This document shows positions 36,062 through 45,808 of a DNA stretch of 64,000 bases, piece by piece (position 1 is the first letter of the stretch; every line of letters begins with the position of its first letter). The notes beneath the pieces are model-generated. The model saw only the letters and a program-made list of their open reading frames with translations, was not told the origin of the DNA and ran no database searches. Both the position numbers and the translations under genes were made by a program. Origin of the DNA: JAPPHA01 sp963664045 (GTDB lineage: Bacteria; Pseudomonadota; Alphaproteobacteria; Rhodobacterales; Rhodobacteraceae); contig CAXXGT010000013.1 in assembly GCA_963664045.2 (NCBI GenBank), positions 248,001 to 312,000 on the forward strand, written 5' to 3'.

Positions 36062-37064
36062 TGCGGTCACTAGATTCTTGATCCTGTCGGGTTCGGCAGC
36101 GATCTTGATTGCCTTGCCCCATGTCTTGAGTTTCTCACAGCAAGAGATCCTCGTATTCCTGACCATCAACGTTCTGCTCGTCGCTTCCTACAGGCTCCTG
36201 ACTCTCACAGGAGAATGGTCGCTCGGCCATGTCGTCATCATGGGCGTGGGAGCCTACGCTTCCGCGCTCCTGACAAAGCGTTTGGGAATCTACGTGCCGG
36301 TCTCGATCGTCCTCGGGGCAGTTTCCGCAGCGATGATCGCGTTGGTACTCAGTGTCCCGCTCTTCCGGATGAAAGGATTCTACTTCCTGATCGGAAGCTT
36401 TGCGGCCGGCGAGATCATCCGGCTGCTGTGGAAGCGTTTCAGGGATCCATTCGGAGGTCCGAAGGGCATCAAGAAAATCGACCCGATGCCGGATTTCGAC
36501 ATAGGAATCTACGCTTTCGATTTCTTCGAACCGGTCAGCTACTATTACTTTGCACTGGTTGTGGTCGGGATTTCGCTATGGGTGATGTGGAGAATCGAAC
36601 GCTCGCCGGTCGGCCTTACATTTCACGCAGTTCATTGGCAAGACACGCTCGCCGAAGCGTCTGGCGTGAACGTGAGGGCCTACCGTACACTTGCATTTGT
36701 CCTTGCCTCGGGTTTCGCAGGGCTGTCAGGAGCGCTCTTGGCTCACTACATAGGAACCATCAATCCCAACAGCTTTGACGTCGAGATGATGGTGTTCGTG
36801 CTGACCTGGACGATCGTCGGCGGCACAGCGACGTTTTACGGTCCGATCCTCGGCTGCGTCGTGCTCACCATTTTCAACGAGATTGTGCTCCGCGAGGCAG
36901 GATTTGAACAGATGCGGCCGCTGATCTATGGCCTCATCCTGATTCTTTCGGTGCTGTTCATGCCGAAAGGACTCGAAAGCCTGGTCCAGCGTGCCTTTCC
37001 CAGGCGATTGGTCAAGCGCCAAGGTACAACTGAGACGGCGGCGAAGGAACCTCGTCAAGCATGA
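36054..37064 (+). CDS. Liv-type ABC transporter permease (LivM-like)
   Basis: The second membrane subunit, 336 residues with about ten TM helices. It shows the family segment LTLTGEWSLGHVVIMGVGAYASAL near the N-terminus, KGFYFLIGSFAAGEI, and the coupling-loop SGVNVRAYRTLAFVLASGFAGLSGALLAHY. The GTG at 36054 is chosen because it overlaps the livH stop and the preceding codons are not family-like. Its TGA overlaps the livG ATG. The C-terminus has a Lys/Arg-rich cytoplasmic tail. Confidence 0.93.
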   Translation: MHSAVTRFLILSGSAAILIALPHVLSFSQQEILVFLTINVLLVASYRLLTLTGEWSLGHVVIMGVGAYASALLTKRLGIYVPVSIVLGAVSAAMIALVLSVPLFRMKGFYFLIGSFAAGEIIRLLWKRFRDPFGGPKGIKKIDPMPDFDIGIYAFDFFEPVSYYYFALVVVGISLWVMWRIERSPVGLTFHAVHWQDTLAEASGVNVRAYRTLAFVLASGFAGLSGALLAHYIGTINPNSFDVEMMVFVLTWTIVGGTATFYGPILGCVVLTIFNEIVLREAGFEQMRPLIYGLILILSVLFMPKGLESLVQRAFPRRLVKRQGTTETAAKEPRQA

Positions 37065-37831
37065 ATGCTCCTCTCCTCGAGATCGATACCCTGACCATGC
37101 GTTTCGGCGGTTTGACAGCAGTCGACAGGCTCTCGTTCGGGGTCGAATACGGCGCCATCCACGGTGTGATCGGACCCAACGGCGCCGGAAAGACAACAAC
37201 GTTCAATATCGTGTCGGGCTTCTACGTCCCGACGGCCGGCGAAGTCCGTTTACGTGGTGAAACCATTTCCGGGCTGAGGATGTACGAAGTGGCCCGGCGC
37301 GGCGTCGTGCGGACATTCCAGCATTCGACATTGTTTGCCGAACTCACCGTTCTCGAAAATGTCCTGGTTGGAACGCACATGGGTTTTCCTCCCAACATCT
37401 TTGCCGCAATTGTCGGGCTGGATGCGGCGAACCGCCGCGCCGCGCGGGCCCGTGCCGAGGAAGCACTTGACTTCTTCGGCCTAGCCGGGTTCGCCGGCGA
37501 ACCGGCTGGAGACCTGCCGCACGGCCACCAGCGGGCTCTTGGCATGGCGGTCGCGCTGGCGGCTCGACCTGACGTGGTCCTCCTCGACGAGCCATTCACG
37601 GGGATGAACCCGGAAGAGACCCGAAGAATGATGCAGCTGATGGGCAAACTCCGGAGCACTGGCGTCACCATCCTCCTCGTCGAGCATGACATGCACGCGA
37701 TCATGGGGCTCTGTGACCGGATTACCTGCATGAGTTTCGGCAAACTGCTTGCCGAAGGCAGCCCGCAGGAAATTCGTCACCATCCCGCCGTTATCGAGGC
37801 CTATCTCGGAAGCACTCGCCATGTTGCTTGA
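37061..37831 (+). CDS. Liv-type ABC transporter ATPase (LivG-like)
   Basis: One of two ATPases powering the transporter, 256 residues. Walker A is GPNGAGKTT, the Q-loop region is VVRTFQHSTLF, and Walker B with catalytic Glu is VVLLDEPFTGMNPEE. The signature is LPHGHQRALGMA, a departure from the usual LSxGQQR form but still recognisable. The ATG overlaps the livM stop. The 3' end overlaps the livF start by 11 bp. Confidence 0.95.
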   Translation: MNAPLLEIDTLTMRFGGLTAVDRLSFGVEYGAIHGVIGPNGAGKTTTFNIVSGFYVPTAGEVRLRGETISGLRMYEVARRGVVRTFQHSTLFAELTVLENVLVGTHMGFPPNIFAAIVGLDAANRRAARARAEEALDFFGLAGFAGEPAGDLPHGHQRALGMAVALAARPDVVLLDEPFTGMNPEETRRMMQLMGKLRSTGVTILLVEHDMHAIMGLCDRITCMSFGKLLAEGSPQEIRHHPAVIEAYLGSTRHVA

Positions 37832-38528
37832 GATGAGGCATGTAGCCGTTACCTACGGCAAGGTCTCTGCAATTCGCGACATCACGCTCAAGGTTCCGGA
37901 CGGCGGGATCGTCACCATTATTGGAAGCAACGGCGCCGGCAAGACGACAACACTGCGGGCGATTTCCGGCCTCGCAAAGCTGCATGCAGGCGAGATCCAT
38001 TTTGCCGGGGAAAGGATTGACCACTTGAGTCCCGACCGGATTGTTGCGCGAGGCATCGCCCATGTTCCGGAGGGGCGCCGAATTTTTCCCGACCTCACGG
38101 TCGAGGAAAACCTGCGAACCGGGGCGTTCCTTCGCAGGAAAAGGGAAAATGTCGAAAGTGACCTGGAAGACGTCTTCACCCGGTTCCCGCTCCTGCTCGA
38201 ACGTCGAACTCAACTCGCAAAGACCATGTCCGGAGGCGAACAGCAGATGCTGGTGATTGGACGGGCAATGATGGCAAAACCTAAACTGCTCCTGATGGAC
38301 GAACCATCCATGGGTCTGGCCCCGAAGATTGTCGAGGAAATTGCCCGGATAATCGGGGAAATCAACGACCGGGGTGTGCCGGTCGTCCTGGTTGAGCAGA
38401 ATGCCGAACTGGCTCTGGATCTCGCCGACTACGCTTACGTTCTTGAAACGGGATCATTGGCGCTTGAGGGCCCGGCGGACGATTTGCACGACAACGAACA
38501 TGTCCGCGCAGCGTACCTCGGAATTTGA
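37821..38528 (+). CDS. Liv-type ABC transporter ATPase (LivF-like)
   Basis: The second ATPase, 235 residues. It begins MLLEMRHVAVTYGKVSA, with Walker A SNGAGKTT, signature MSGGEQQML, and Walker B LLLMDEPSMGLAP. It ends in a family-typical AAYLGI. The start at 37821 overlaps livG by 11 bp. A longer frame from 37749 exists but would be antisense-free overlap of livG and is not family-like. The next gene starts 16 bp after its stop. Confidence 0.95.
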   Translation: MLLEMRHVAVTYGKVSAIRDITLKVPDGGIVTIIGSNGAGKTTTLRAISGLAKLHAGEIHFAGERIDHLSPDRIVARGIAHVPEGRRIFPDLTVEENLRTGAFLRRKRENVESDLEDVFTRFPLLLERRTQLAKTMSGGEQQMLVIGRAMMAKPKLLLMDEPSMGLAPKIVEEIARIIGEINDRGVPVVLVEQNAELALDLADYAYVLETGSLALEGPADDLHDNEHVRAAYLGI

Positions 38529-38544
38529 TAAAGGCAAATCCGAA

Positions 38545-39162
38545 ATGCGGGCGGCTCTGGCCGCCGGCTGGCGTCGCACCGACCTTGTCTGGGAACGGTT
38601 GCAGATTCGCGGCAATGCCGCCTGGGTCAATGGTGACTGCTCAGGTGCGCGGTGGAATTTCCTGATTGCGTGGCTGCTTGCACACATCTTTTTCAAGCGC
38701 GGTGATCCGCGTATCGCAACCAGCGTCGCAAACGTCGGTTTGATGGCCCGGGAGGCCGGTCAATTCGCCCGCGCTGCAAGGCACTATGCGAGGGCCCAAA
38801 GTCTCTGGGCCGATGTTCCGCATGTGCTGGGTGGACTACGGATCCGCCCCCGCGTGCGAAGTTCCCTCTTTCACCTGCGGATGGAAGTCCGTCACCGAGG
38901 GACTTACGAGAAAAACATGAGGGCACGAATCGCCAACTTCGTCGCGGAGGCTGGCGAAGCCATTGATGCTGCCGCACAGGGCAATCCATCGCCTCATCGC
39001 CTCTATTCCCGTTGGCGCGGTGAATGTCCTGCAGTCTTCGACGATACCCGGAAGCTGCTCGGAGCGGTCCTCTTGATCTGCGCCTCGGAATCCCGGGAAA
39101 CCGACCCTGACCGCCCGACCCGAAACCGAAAGGTGAAACCCGGGACGGCCGACGGCCCGTAA
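38545..39162 (+). CDS. Conserved-looking helical protein at the end of the Liv operon
   Basis: Unknown function, 205 residues. The first 130 residues form amphipathic helices in a TPR-like pattern (HIFFKRGDPRIATSVANVGL, then FARAARHYARAQSLWADVP), with many Ala, Arg and Trp. The tail is charged. The ATG at 38545 has AAAGG ten bases upstream. An earlier ATG at 38500 lies inside livF. Placement 16 bp after livF suggests it works with the transporter, perhaps in metabolism of the imported substrate, but this is inference. Confidence 0.6.
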   Translation: MRAALAAGWRRTDLVWERLQIRGNAAWVNGDCSGARWNFLIAWLLAHIFFKRGDPRIATSVANVGLMAREAGQFARAARHYARAQSLWADVPHVLGGLRIRPRVRSSLFHLRMEVRHRGTYEKNMRARIANFVAEAGEAIDAAAQGNPSPHRLYSRWRGECPAVFDDTRKLLGAVLLICASESRETDPDRPTRNRKVKPGTADGP

Positions 39163-39319
39163 TTCCGTGCAAGTCTCGCCGAGAATCCGGTCTTCTGCTC
39201 GCCCCCGTGTCCATTCTGTCGGATCCGCCATCGACCACGCCCTGCGCAAGCGCAACGAGGATCGCCTGCGGGTGAATACAGTCGGAGTTCCGCTCCCGGA
39301 AGCTCACGCGACCAGGTTT

Positions 39320-41410
39320 TCAGCCAACCGAAATCAGTCGTACCGATTGTCCAACTTCCATCAGATGCAGGAGAGTTCGCACGGCCCGGCCGCGATCCGT
39401 ACCAAATTCGGGATCGCATTCGAGAAATGCCCGTGCCTCATTGTGAGCATCCCGGAGCAACTCGCCCTGATTTTCGATGTCCGCAATCCTGAATTCGGGT
39501 AGTCCGGATTGGTGTACGCCGAGCAAGTCTCCGGCGCCGCGCATCGCGAGGTCTTCCTCGGCAATGCGAAATCCGTCTTCGGTCTGTTGAATGATTTCCA
39601 GGCGGCGCCGTGCATTGCCCGATAGTGGCTCGCCAAACAGCAAGAGACAGGAAGATTCGCTCCGTCCTCGCCCTACCCGTCCGCGGAGCTGATGAAGCTG
39701 GGCAAGACCGAAGTTCTCCGCATGTTCGATGATCATGATTGTGACACCAGGAACATCAATGCCGACTTCAACAACCGTTGTCGCAACGAGCACATGAATG
39801 GTGCCGCTGGTGAACGCATCGAAAACCGCGTCCCTTTCTGCCGGCAACATCTGGCCGTGCACAAGTCCGACTGCATCATTTCCGAGCACGGCCCGTAGTG
39901 ACGAGTACCGGTTCTCCGCCGGCGTCAGTGTCGACACTCCACTTTCTTCCACGAGTGGGCAGATCCAGTATGCCTGGCGTCCGGAATCAACCGCTGATTT
40001 CAACCTGTTGATTACGCTTGCCATCCGGTTCCGCGAAGCGATAGCGGTCTTGACCGGACGCCTTCCCGGTGGCTTCTCGTCGAGTATCGAGACACTCATG
40101 TCCCCGTAACACGCGAGCGCCAGTGACCGCGGGATCGGGGTTGCGCTCATGACCATGACATCGATCGCATCGCCCTTCGCGCTGAGATCCAGTCGTTGCT
40201 TGACCCCGAAGCGATGCTGCTCGTCGATCACTGCCAGCCGCAGGTCACTGAATTCCACGTCCTTCTGAAATGCCGCGTGGGTACCGACCAGAACCTGGAT
40301 GCTGCCGGCCTTGAGCATGTCGAGTTTTTCATTCCGTTCGCGTCCCTTGTCTCGACTGGTCAAACGAGCCAGGTTGAGACCTGCTGACTTGGCAAGGGGT
40401 TTCAGTTTGTCATGGTGTTGACGGACAAGAACTTCCGTTGGGGCCATCAAGACTCCCTGCCCACCCGCTTCGACCGCATTCAGCAGCGCCAGGAATGCGA
40501 CGATCGTTTTCCCGGATCCGACGTCGCCCTGCAGCAAACGGTTCATGCGGACCGTTCTGGCCATGTCCTGCTTGATTTCCCCGATCGAGCGCCTTTGGGC
40601 CTTCGTCAAGGTGAACGGCAATTCGGAGAGCACACGTTCCGTCAATCGTCCGTCGCCGAGGTTTGATCGCCCGCGTTGCTGTCTGAGCCTGCTTCGTGCA
40701 AGTGCAAGCGTCATTTGGTGCGCGAACATTTCATCAAATGACAACCGCTCCCGCGACGGAAAACAATAACTCGTTTCCGTTTCCGACCTCGGAGAATGCG
40801 AAAGCGCGAGCGCATCTCTCCAGGAAGGCCATCCACGCGAGGTCAGCATTTCCGGTGAAATCCATTCGGGAAGATCCGGAGCTCGCTCGAGCGCTGCCGC
40901 TACAGATCTGTTCATCATTTTCTGGGTCAGGCCCGAGACCAGGGGATAGACCGGTTCCGCCGACAGTATTCCGGATTTGGTGCCTGGGTCAAGAATGTGG
41001 TCCGGATGAATGATTTGCCTTAATCCATTGAATTCTTCTATTTTTCCAGAAACAACTCGTTGTTGCCCGACCGGCAGGTTTTTTTCGAGCCAGTCCTTGT
41101 GGGCGTTGAAAAAAACAAGCTGGAACCGTTGCCTGCCGTCGTGAACCCATACCCGGTACGGAAGTCCTTTCCGAGTTCCGGGTTGATGGGATCTGACCTC
41201 GACCTTGATGGTCACCTGTTCCTGGGGAACCCCTTCGGAAATGCGGGTAATTTCACGCCGGACAAGTACGGATCTCGGCAGCGTGAGCAGGAGGTCGCGT
41301 GGACGTTTGACCCCGAGTTGCTCGAGGTATTTTGCCGTGCGGGGACCAACCCCCGTCAATCCATCAAGCGGGGCAAACAGGGGGAACAGAATTTCGGGTC
41401 GTCCGGGCAT
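39320..41410 (-). CDS. recG: ATP-dependent DNA helicase RecG
   Basis: It remodels stalled replication forks and branched DNA. The product has 696 residues: an N-terminal wedge/OB domain (LEQLGVKRPRDLLLTLPR, and the FFNAHKDWLEKNLPVG OB strand), then two helicase lobes. Walker A is GDVGSGKT (295-302), motif II is the RecG-type DEQH in IDEQHRFGVKQR, and motif III is MSATPIPRSLAL. The QLRGRVGRG motif VI and the VHQSGLPEF end are standard. It starts ten bases after the ligA stop, so it is cotranscribed with ligA. Confidence 0.97.
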   Translation of the reverse strand: MPGRPEILFPLFAPLDGLTGVGPRTAKYLEQLGVKRPRDLLLTLPRSVLVRREITRISEGVPQEQVTIKVEVRSHQPGTRKGLPYRVWVHDGRQRFQLVFFNAHKDWLEKNLPVGQQRVVSGKIEEFNGLRQIIHPDHILDPGTKSGILSAEPVYPLVSGLTQKMMNRSVAAALERAPDLPEWISPEMLTSRGWPSWRDALALSHSPRSETETSYCFPSRERLSFDEMFAHQMTLALARSRLRQQRGRSNLGDGRLTERVLSELPFTLTKAQRRSIGEIKQDMARTVRMNRLLQGDVGSGKTIVAFLALLNAVEAGGQGVLMAPTEVLVRQHHDKLKPLAKSAGLNLARLTSRDKGRERNEKLDMLKAGSIQVLVGTHAAFQKDVEFSDLRLAVIDEQHRFGVKQRLDLSAKGDAIDVMVMSATPIPRSLALACYGDMSVSILDEKPPGRRPVKTAIASRNRMASVINRLKSAVDSGRQAYWICPLVEESGVSTLTPAENRYSSLRAVLGNDAVGLVHGQMLPAERDAVFDAFTSGTIHVLVATTVVEVGIDVPGVTIMIIEHAENFGLAQLHQLRGRVGRGRSESSCLLLFGEPLSGNARRRLEIIQQTEDGFRIAEEDLAMRGAGDLLGVHQSGLPEFRIADIENQGELLRDAHNEARAFLECDPEFGTDRGRAVRTLLHLMEVGQSVRLISVG

Positions 41411-41420
41411 GGCGACCCTT

Positions 41421-43541
41421 TCATGAACAGGATGCGATAAGCGACAGCCACGTCTCTTCGTCGATCACCTTGACCTTCAGGTCGTTGGCCTTTTTCGCCT
41501 TGCTCCCTGCACCGGGGCCGGCGATCACGAGATCGGTCCGTACCGAAACGGATCCCGTTACCTTTGCCCCTGCAGATTCTGCCCTTGTCTTGGCTTCCTT
41601 TCGGGTCATTTTCTCAAGCGTCCCGGTGAAGACGATGGTCATGCCCGACAATTCGCTTTCAGCATTATTCGTTTCTTCCACTTCTTCGATGACGACCAAA
41701 TTGCGCAGGCGGTCAACCGCTGAGCGGGCTTCGCCCGTAAGCGTGTCTATGAGCGAATTTGCCATAACTTCGCCGATCCCGTCGATACCGATGAGGTGTT
41801 CCCACTGCAGGCCACATCTGCTGTCCGGATCAGCCATCTCATCGATGTCCAGGAGCAATGCGTCAAACGACCTGTAATGTGACGCAAGCAGCGCTGACGC
41901 GTTTTCGCCAATGTGGCGAATCCCCAACGCAAACAGTGCGCGCTGAAACGAAATGTTTTCTCGCTTGCGGATCGAAGCGAACAGCCGGGATGCTGATTTT
42001 TCCCCGGAGCCCTTGAGCTCTGCGAGTTCCGCACCATGGTTCTCTTCCAGCAGGAAGATGTCCGCGGGTTCATTGATCCATTCCATGGCGTGAAACTGCT
42101 CGATCTGCTTCGCTCCCAGGTTTTCGATGTCGAAGGCGTTTCGGGAGACGAAGTGTTTCAGCTTTTCGACCGCCTGCACGGGGCAAATCAGGCCCCCGGT
42201 ACACCGTGTTACGCTGTCGCCTTCTTCTCGAACCGCCCGGGAACCGCACTCGGGGCAGGATTTCGGAAACTCGTAGGGCACGCTGTCGGCGGGCCGCGCC
42301 TGCAGGTCGACATCCTTGATCTTCGGAATGACGTCGCCTGCACGGTAAACCTCGACCCTATCGCCGACCCGAATGTCGCGCCCTTCCCGAATCGGGTTCC
42401 CGCCGGTGCCTCGGCCCGCGATGTAATCTTCATTGTGCAGTGTGGCATTGGAAACCTGGACGCCGCCCACGTGGACTGGTTCGAGCCGGGCAACCGGGGA
42501 CAGTGCGCCGGTTCGTCCGACCTGGATTTCGATTGCGTTCAGTTTGGTAAAAGCCGTTTCTGCGGGAAACTTGTGAGCAATTGCCCACCTCGGGGTGGTG
42601 CTCCGAATCCCAAGCCTGTCCTGCAGTCCCAGATCGTTGACCTTGTAAACGACACCATCGATTTCGTAGCCAAGGCCGCTACGCAGGGTATCGATGTGGC
42701 GGTATCGCTCAATCAACGCGTCGACACCTGGGCAAATTTCGCCAAGTGGGTTGGTCGGTAAGCCCAGTTCTGCCATTCTCGCGACTGCTTCGATCTGCGT
42801 ACTGGCAAGGCGCTCGCTCAGTTCTCCCCAGGCATATGCAAAAAAGCGTAGCGGCCTGCTGGCGGTAATCCGCGAATCAAGCTGCCTGATCGAGCCGGCC
42901 GCAGCGTTCCTTGGGTTGGAAAAGGTTTTTTCGCCAAGTTCGACTTGCCGCGCATTGAGTTCTTCAAAGTCATCCTGTCGCATGTAGGCTTCGCCACGAA
43001 CCTCCAGAACGCCTGGACCGCCACGATTCAGCATCGCCGGTATGTCAACGATCATGAGCGCGTTCGCGGTCACGTTTTCGCCGACTTCCCCGTTTCCGCG
43101 TGTCGCAGCCTGAACCAGACGTCCGTCTTCGTACCGCAATGACAGTGAAAGCCCGTCGATCTTGGGTTCCGCCACGTAGTCCAGGGGATCCGACTCCGTG
43201 AGCCCAAGAAAGTTTCGTATGCGTGTATCGAAGATTCCCACGTCGTCTTCTGAAAAGGCGTTGTCCAGCGACAGCATGCGATCGGCATGTGACACTTTTT
43301 CGAATGACTCGGAAATCGGACCTCCGATTCGACTGCTTGGGCTGTCTGGTCGAATCAGATGGGGATAGATCGCTTCGATCTCACGGTTTCGCCGCTTGAG
43401 GAGATCGTACTCGGCGTCGTCCAGATCAGGATCATCACGAGTGAAATAGTCGTAATCCGCCCGCGCCAGTCGAATGGCCAGCGAAGCGAGTTCCGCCTTC
43501 GCCTCTTCCTCACTCAAGTTTTCGACGGGCACGTAATCCAT
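41421..43541 (-). CDS. ligA: NAD-dependent DNA ligase
   Basis: It seals nicks in replication and repair using NAD+. The product has 706 residues. The adenylated lysine is in EPKIDGLSLS (K127). The OB fold contains GRTGALSPVA, the four-cysteine zinc site is CPECG...CTGGLICP, and helix-hairpin-helix repeats follow. A C-terminal BRCT domain (about residues 630-706) ends the protein (GMTIVFTGTLEKMTRKEA). The gene precedes recG. It is divergent from mnmA. Confidence 0.98.
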   Translation of the reverse strand: MDYVPVENLSEEEAKAELASLAIRLARADYDYFTRDDPDLDDAEYDLLKRRNREIEAIYPHLIRPDSPSSRIGGPISESFEKVSHADRMLSLDNAFSEDDVGIFDTRIRNFLGLTESDPLDYVAEPKIDGLSLSLRYEDGRLVQAATRGNGEVGENVTANALMIVDIPAMLNRGGPGVLEVRGEAYMRQDDFEELNARQVELGEKTFSNPRNAAAGSIRQLDSRITASRPLRFFAYAWGELSERLASTQIEAVARMAELGLPTNPLGEICPGVDALIERYRHIDTLRSGLGYEIDGVVYKVNDLGLQDRLGIRSTTPRWAIAHKFPAETAFTKLNAIEIQVGRTGALSPVARLEPVHVGGVQVSNATLHNEDYIAGRGTGGNPIREGRDIRVGDRVEVYRAGDVIPKIKDVDLQARPADSVPYEFPKSCPECGSRAVREEGDSVTRCTGGLICPVQAVEKLKHFVSRNAFDIENLGAKQIEQFHAMEWINEPADIFLLEENHGAELAELKGSGEKSASRLFASIRKRENISFQRALFALGIRHIGENASALLASHYRSFDALLLDIDEMADPDSRCGLQWEHLIGIDGIGEVMANSLIDTLTGEARSAVDRLRNLVVIEEVEETNNAESELSGMTIVFTGTLEKMTRKEAKTRAESAGAKVTGSVSVRTDLVIAGPGAGSKAKKANDLKVKVIDEETWLSLIASCS

Positions 43542-43802
43542 GGCAACATCAGGAGAGCAAGTCTGAACCGGACTCCGTCCGGCGTATTCGGAGTTCTTGC
43601 TGTTTTGATGATTCCATGTCTAACCGATCCGGGACCGAAACTGAATGATTCCGGCAGACAAAGCCGTTGATTGCAACTCCAGGTCGATAACGGTGTTCAA
43701 TGAGTTCGAAAAGGCGAATCCGGCGCGCCGGCGGGGCAGTTCGGTCCTGGAGCCAACGCCCGTTTCATGGACATTAGGAATATCCTGAATTAAGTGAGAA
43801 CA

Positions 43803-44966
43803 ATGACCGAACACGATACAGGCGAAGCAGGTTTGCGGGACCGGAACTCCCTTGGCCTGGCCAAGGACCCGTCGGATACGCGGGTTCTTGTCGCGATGTC
43901 TGGCGGCGTAGACAGCTCCGTCGTTGCCGGGATGCTGGTATCCGAAGGCTACGATGTCGTCGGGATGACTCTGCAGCTCAATGACTACAGTTCTGCTACG
44001 TCACGGCCCGGAACATGCTGCGCGGGGCGTGACATCACGGACGCCCGCCGCGTCGCGGAAACGCTTTCAATCCCGCATTACGTGCTCGACTATGAGAGTC
44101 GTTTCAAAGAGGACGTGATCGACTATTTCATCGACAGTTATCTCGCCGGAATGACTCCGGTTCCCTGTATTCGGTGCAATCAGGGGGTCAAGTTCCGTGA
44201 TCTGCTCGAAACCGCGAAGCAGATCGACGCTGATTGCATGGCTACCGGGCATTACGTTCGACGCCTGGAGGGGGCTGCAGGGGCCGAGCTTCATACCGCC
44301 GTCGATGCGTCACGGGACCAATCCTATTTTCTTTTTGCGACAACGCCGGACCAGTTGCGTTTCCTGCGATTTCCTCTCGGAAGTCTGTATTCGAAGTCGG
44401 AAACCCGAATGCTCGCAGAGCAGTACGGTCTTCCGGTCGCCCAAAAACCCGACAGCCAGGACATTTGCTTTGTCCCGGACGGTTCCTACGCGTCGGTAAT
44501 CGAAAGGCTACGGCCGTCGGCGTCCGAGGCAGGCGACATTGTTCACCTGGACGGGCGTAAACTCGGAACCCACCGGGGAATCATTCACTACACGGTAGGT
44601 CAAAGGCGCGGACTCGGAATCGGTGGCGGCGAGCCACTTTATGTCGTCAAGCTCAACCCGGAATGTCGCACGGTTGTCGTCGGTCCAAGGGAAGCCCTCA
44701 GGACACAAAAATTCCGAATCGGCCAGGTCAATTGGCTCGGCGACGGCGGATTTGACGATCAATCCGAATGGAATCTTGCGGTCCGCGTCCGATCGACCCG
44801 CCCACCCAAGGAAGCTGTCGTTCGACCGACTTCCGAATCGTCGGGAGAGGTTGAGGTCCTGGTGCCCGAGGAAGCCGTCGCGCCTGGCCAGGCCTGCGTT
44901 TTTTTCGAGAACTCGGGAACGCGCGTCCTGGGCGGTGGATGGATTTTGCGGGGCGATTGCGACTGA
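43803..44966 (+). CDS. mnmA: tRNA 2-thiouridine synthase MnmA
   Basis: It adds sulfur to U34 of the tRNAs for Lys, Glu and Gln, using a persulfide relay that draws on cysteine desulfurase. The product has 387 residues. The PP-loop for ATP is VLVAMSGGVDSSV (28-40), the catalytic cysteine lies in CIRCNQGVKF (C125), and the second is in DICFVPDG (C222). It also has ATGHYVR. The first 27 residues are longer than usual. The ATG at 43803 follows a purine-rich AAGTGAGA. The gene is convergent with the DUF924 gene. Confidence 0.97.
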   Translation: MTEHDTGEAGLRDRNSLGLAKDPSDTRVLVAMSGGVDSSVVAGMLVSEGYDVVGMTLQLNDYSSATSRPGTCCAGRDITDARRVAETLSIPHYVLDYESRFKEDVIDYFIDSYLAGMTPVPCIRCNQGVKFRDLLETAKQIDADCMATGHYVRRLEGAAGAELHTAVDASRDQSYFLFATTPDQLRFLRFPLGSLYSKSETRMLAEQYGLPVAQKPDSQDICFVPDGSYASVIERLRPSASEAGDIVHLDGRKLGTHRGIIHYTVGQRRGLGIGGGEPLYVVKLNPECRTVVVGPREALRTQKFRIGQVNWLGDGGFDDQSEWNLAVRVRSTRPPKEAVVRPTSESSGEVEVLVPEEAVAPGQACVFFENSGTRVLGGGWILRGDCD

Positions 44967-45078
44967 ATCTCTCCCGTGCCTGTTTCCCGGGAAACCACGA
45001 TCCCGCGAATGTGGCATCGAAGGCGCCTGCCCGCGTCAGTTCGTTTAACGACGCGCGGTGTGCCGCCCGGCAAGGCTT

Positions 45079-45666
45079 TCAGGATTCACGTTCCCGTTTT
45101 TCCAACTCGTCGGTAAATGCCATGTAGGCGCCGTTTTCCATGAACTCCTTCTCTTCGGCACTGGATTCCCGCCCGAGCACTTCGTTTCGAAACGGGAATC
45201 GGCCAAACATCTTGATGATCTCCCGATGGGATCTGGCATGGAGCAGCCCGAGCGAAAGGCCCGGCATGCTCTTGCTGAATTTTTCGTAGCCGTATTCCTG
45301 GTCGTGCAGGTTTTCGGAATGCTCGAACGGCAGGTAGAAGAACTGTCGAATCAGGCCGTCGATTTCGAAGTCCTGACCCTGTTCGATCGCGTTTCGTGCG
45401 ACTCCGCGTGCCTTTGGGTCAGTGGCAAACGATCGCGGATCGCCACGAAACATGTTGCGCGGGAACTGGTCCAAGAGCAGTAGCAGCGCGAGTGATCCAT
45501 TCGCGTCATCCTGCCAGTGATCAAGCCTTCCATCCCGGGCGGCCTCGAAGGTGGACGTGAAGCAGTCGATGATTTCCTGGTCGAGTTCAGGTGAACCCAT
45601 GTACCACTTCTCGACACCGACTTCGTCTTTCCAGAATGCAAGCACGTCTGCGGCCGTTTTGGTCAT
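45079..45666 (-). CDS. DUF924 family protein
   Basis: A 195-residue all-helical soluble protein of unknown function. The signature LLLLDQFPRNMFRGDPRSF is diagnostic of DUF924. The N-terminal VLAFWKDEVGVEKWYMGS and the internal FFYLPFEHSENLHDQE are also family-like. It starts at the ATG at 45666. A longer upstream frame overlaps a region of low coding character. It is convergent with mnmA and downstream of an MFS gene on the same strand, but no functional link is apparent. Confidence 0.93.
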   Translation of the reverse strand: MTKTAADVLAFWKDEVGVEKWYMGSPELDQEIIDCFTSTFEAARDGRLDHWQDDANGSLALLLLLDQFPRNMFRGDPRSFATDPKARGVARNAIEQGQDFEIDGLIRQFFYLPFEHSENLHDQEYGYEKFSKSMPGLSLGLLHARSHREIIKMFGRFPFRNEVLGRESSAEEKEFMENGAYMAFTDELEKRERES

Positions 45667-45808
45667 TTCAAGATCCCGTTCCCGTGTTGGATGCGCAGGA
45701 TGAACCCATTCATCCCGGCCATTCGCCCGGCCAATTAACCAATTTTGCCGACACTGTGTAGTGACCACCGTGACGTGAGCGCGGCTGACGGCCTGCTCGC
45801 CCCTTGTC

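Noticed and set aside
44995..45010. Palindromic TTTCCCGGGAAA near the mnmA/DUF924 ends as a terminator
   Set aside because: Twelve bases without a loop or T-run. It cannot form a normal terminator hairpin.
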